Shown piece by piece: positions 4,773 to 5,879 of a DNA stretch of 5,879 nt. Location: positions 1 through 5,879 of the forward strand of contig CABUKW010000167.1 in assembly GCA_902492275.1 (NCBI GenBank), read 5' to 3'. The position numbers and the translations under genes are program-made. Under the pieces are notes generated by a model. It saw only the letters and a program-made list of their open reading frames with translations. It ran no database searches and was not told the DNA's origin. Numbering within the stretch: position 1 is the first letter of the stretch; the number at the start of each line of letters is the position of its first letter. The stretch is from an uncultured Peptococcaceae bacterium (GTDB taxonomy: Bacteria > Bacillota > Peptococcia > Peptococcales > Peptococcaceae).

Positions 4773-5792
4773 ATGAAAAATTTAGATTGGGCCAATATCG
4801 GTTTCGAGTATATGCAAACCGAACAGCGCTATGTTTCAAATTACAAAGATGGAAGCTGGGATGAAGGCTGCTTGACCACTGACGCCAACGTGGTTATCAA
4901 TGAATGCGCCGGCATTCTGCAATATTGTCAGGAATGCTTTGAAGGCTTAAAGGCTTATCGCACAGAAGACGGCAGCATTGTCACCTTCCGTCCAGACTTG
5001 AATGCAGAACGGATGATGGATTCGGCTGCCCGCTTGGAAATGCCCCAATTTCCGAAAGAACGCTTTTTAGCAGCGGTTGGTGCTGTGGTAAAGGCCAATG
5101 CAGATTGGGTGCCGCCTTACGGCAGCGGTGCGACCTTCTATCTGCGTCCTTATATGTTTGCGTCTGGTCCGGTAATTGGCGTAAAGCCGTCTGCTGAGTA
5201 TCAGTTCCGTATTTTTGGCACGCCAGTAGGGCCATACTTTAAAGGCGGTGTGAAACCGTTGACATTGTGTGTCAGCGACTTTGACCGTGCTGCGCCACAT
5301 GGGACAGGCCATATCAAAGCCGGTCTGAACTATGCCATGAGTCTGCACGCTCACAGCGTTGCCCATGCGGCCGGGTATGATGAAAACATGTTCTTAGACC
5401 CTGCTACCCGCACCTATGTAGAAGAAACCGGCGGCGCTAACTTCCTGTTTATCACCAAAGATAATGAAGTGGTAACGCCAAAATCCGATTCCATTCTGCC
5501 ATCCATTACCCGTCGTTCTTTGGTATATGTAGCTGAACATTATCTGGGCTTAAAAGTAACCCAGCGGCCTGTGGCTTTGGCTGAATTGGCTGACTTTGCC
5601 GAATGCGGTCTGTGCGGTACTGCAGCCGTTATTTCTCCGGTAGGCAAAGTAGTAGACCACGGCAAAGAAATTTGTTTTGCCAGCGGTATGACCGAAATGG
5701 GTCCGATTACGAAAAAACTGTACGACACCTTAACCGGCATTCAGATGGGCCGCATAGAAGCGCCAGAAGGTTGGATTCGCAAGATTCTGTAA
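4773..5792 (+). CDS. ilvE: Branched-chain amino acid aminotransferase (fold-type IV PLP enzyme)
   Basis: A 339-residue enzyme that reversibly transfers the amino group between glutamate and the keto acids of leucine, isoleucine and valine, using PLP in the cytoplasm. Length and sequence fit the longer class II BCAT form (eukaryotic-like and many Bacillota) better than the roughly 310-residue E. coli type. Landmarks: ECFEGLKAY (54-62), FYLRPYMFASG (122-132), GTGHIKAGLNYA (177-188) with K182 as the expected PLP lysine, VEETGGANF (216-224), ITRRSL (245-250) and CGTAAVISPVG (281-291). The start is supported by TGGAGG eight bases upstream. Two CxxC pairs are visible (C52/C55 and C278/C281), the second next to the conserved GTA loop. 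The gene is alone, with its own promoter and terminator, not within an ilv/leu operon, so it may serve biosynthesis, branched-chain amino acid breakdown, or both. A D-amino acid aminotransferase or aminodeoxychorismate lyase is much less likely given the length and motifs. Confidence 0.95.
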   Translation: MKNLDWANIGFEYMQTEQRYVSNYKDGSWDEGCLTTDANVVINECAGILQYCQECFEGLKAYRTEDGSIVTFRPDLNAERMMDSAARLEMPQFPKERFLAAVGAVVKANADWVPPYGSGATFYLRPYMFASGPVIGVKPSAEYQFRIFGTPVGPYFKGGVKPLTLCVSDFDRAAPHGTGHIKAGLNYAMSLHAHSVAHAAGYDENMFLDPATRTYVEETGGANFLFITKDNEVVTPKSDSILPSITRRSLVYVAEHYLGLKVTQRPVALAELADFAECGLCGTAAVISPVGKVVDHGKEICFASGMTEMGPITKKLYDTLTGIQMGRIEAPEGWIRKIL

Positions 5793-5809
5793 ACGAAAAT
5801 GTAGCCTAT

Positions 5810-5846
5810 AAAAGCTCCTTTCCCTGTGTGGGAATGGAGCTTTTTT
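5810..5846 (+). terminator. Intrinsic terminator of ilvE
   Basis: AAAGCTCC-T-TTCCC (5811-5824) pairs with GGGAA-T-GGAGCTTT (5830-5843) with one T-T mismatch around a 5-nt loop, followed by TTTTTT (5841-5846). It starts 18 nt after the ilvE stop. The remaining bases to the window end show no gene. Confidence 0.92.
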
Positions 5847-5879
5847 GTTGCAGGATGACTATGATATTGAGATTTGGTT

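Overview
The window looks like chromosome from an anaerobic, low-to-mid GC Gram-positive-lineage bacterium (Bacillota; Negativicutes or a clostridial group is my best guess). The evidence is the flavodiiron protein plus rubredoxin pair, strong purine-rich Shine-Dalgarno sites (GAGGAG, GGAGGA, AGGAGG, TGGAGG), consensus sigma-A type promoters, compact hairpin-plus-T-tract terminators and a clostridial-style HD phosphohydrolase. Genus cannot be fixed from the sequence alone.

Layout. (1) 1-523, plus strand: the 3' end of a flavodiiron (A-type flavoprotein) gene, then a 51-residue rubredoxin. Together they form an electron-transfer module that reduces O2 or NO. The rubredoxin has a shortened first cysteine motif (CxC instead of CxxC). 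A perfect 16-bp palindromic hairpin at 551-590 can end transcription from both sides. (2) 717-1847, minus strand: an HD-domain protein with the full set of (p)ppGpp-hydrolase (SpoT/MESH1-like) metal and catalytic residues, plus a C-terminal region of about 160 residues that I do not recognise. (3) 1848-2057: a divergent promoter region with a TTTGCGCAAA palindrome. (4) 2058-3881, plus strand: typA/bipA, a ribosome-associated translational GTPase, followed by a terminator. (5) 4049-4456, plus strand: a small coiled-coil protein built on eight heptads of pattern L-x-x-[G/R]-Q-x-x. It is driven by a near-consensus promoter that would give a leader of only about 12 nt. (6) 4457-4772: a terminator and a promoter region with two small inverted repeats. 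(7) 4773-5792, plus strand: a branched-chain amino acid aminotransferase (ilvE), followed by its own terminator.

How the genes fit together. Most genes here look like separate transcription units, each with its own promoter and terminator; only the flavodiiron and rubredoxin genes could share a transcript. The most suggestive arrangement is the head-to-head placement of a probable alarmone hydrolase and TypA, a GTPase reported to respond to ppGpp. The region is mostly housekeeping. I see no phage, insertion sequence, CRISPR array, tRNA, rRNA or obvious new multi-gene system. The less ordinary items are the CxC rubredoxin, the unknown C-terminal region of the HD protein, and the coiled-coil gene with its very short leader.
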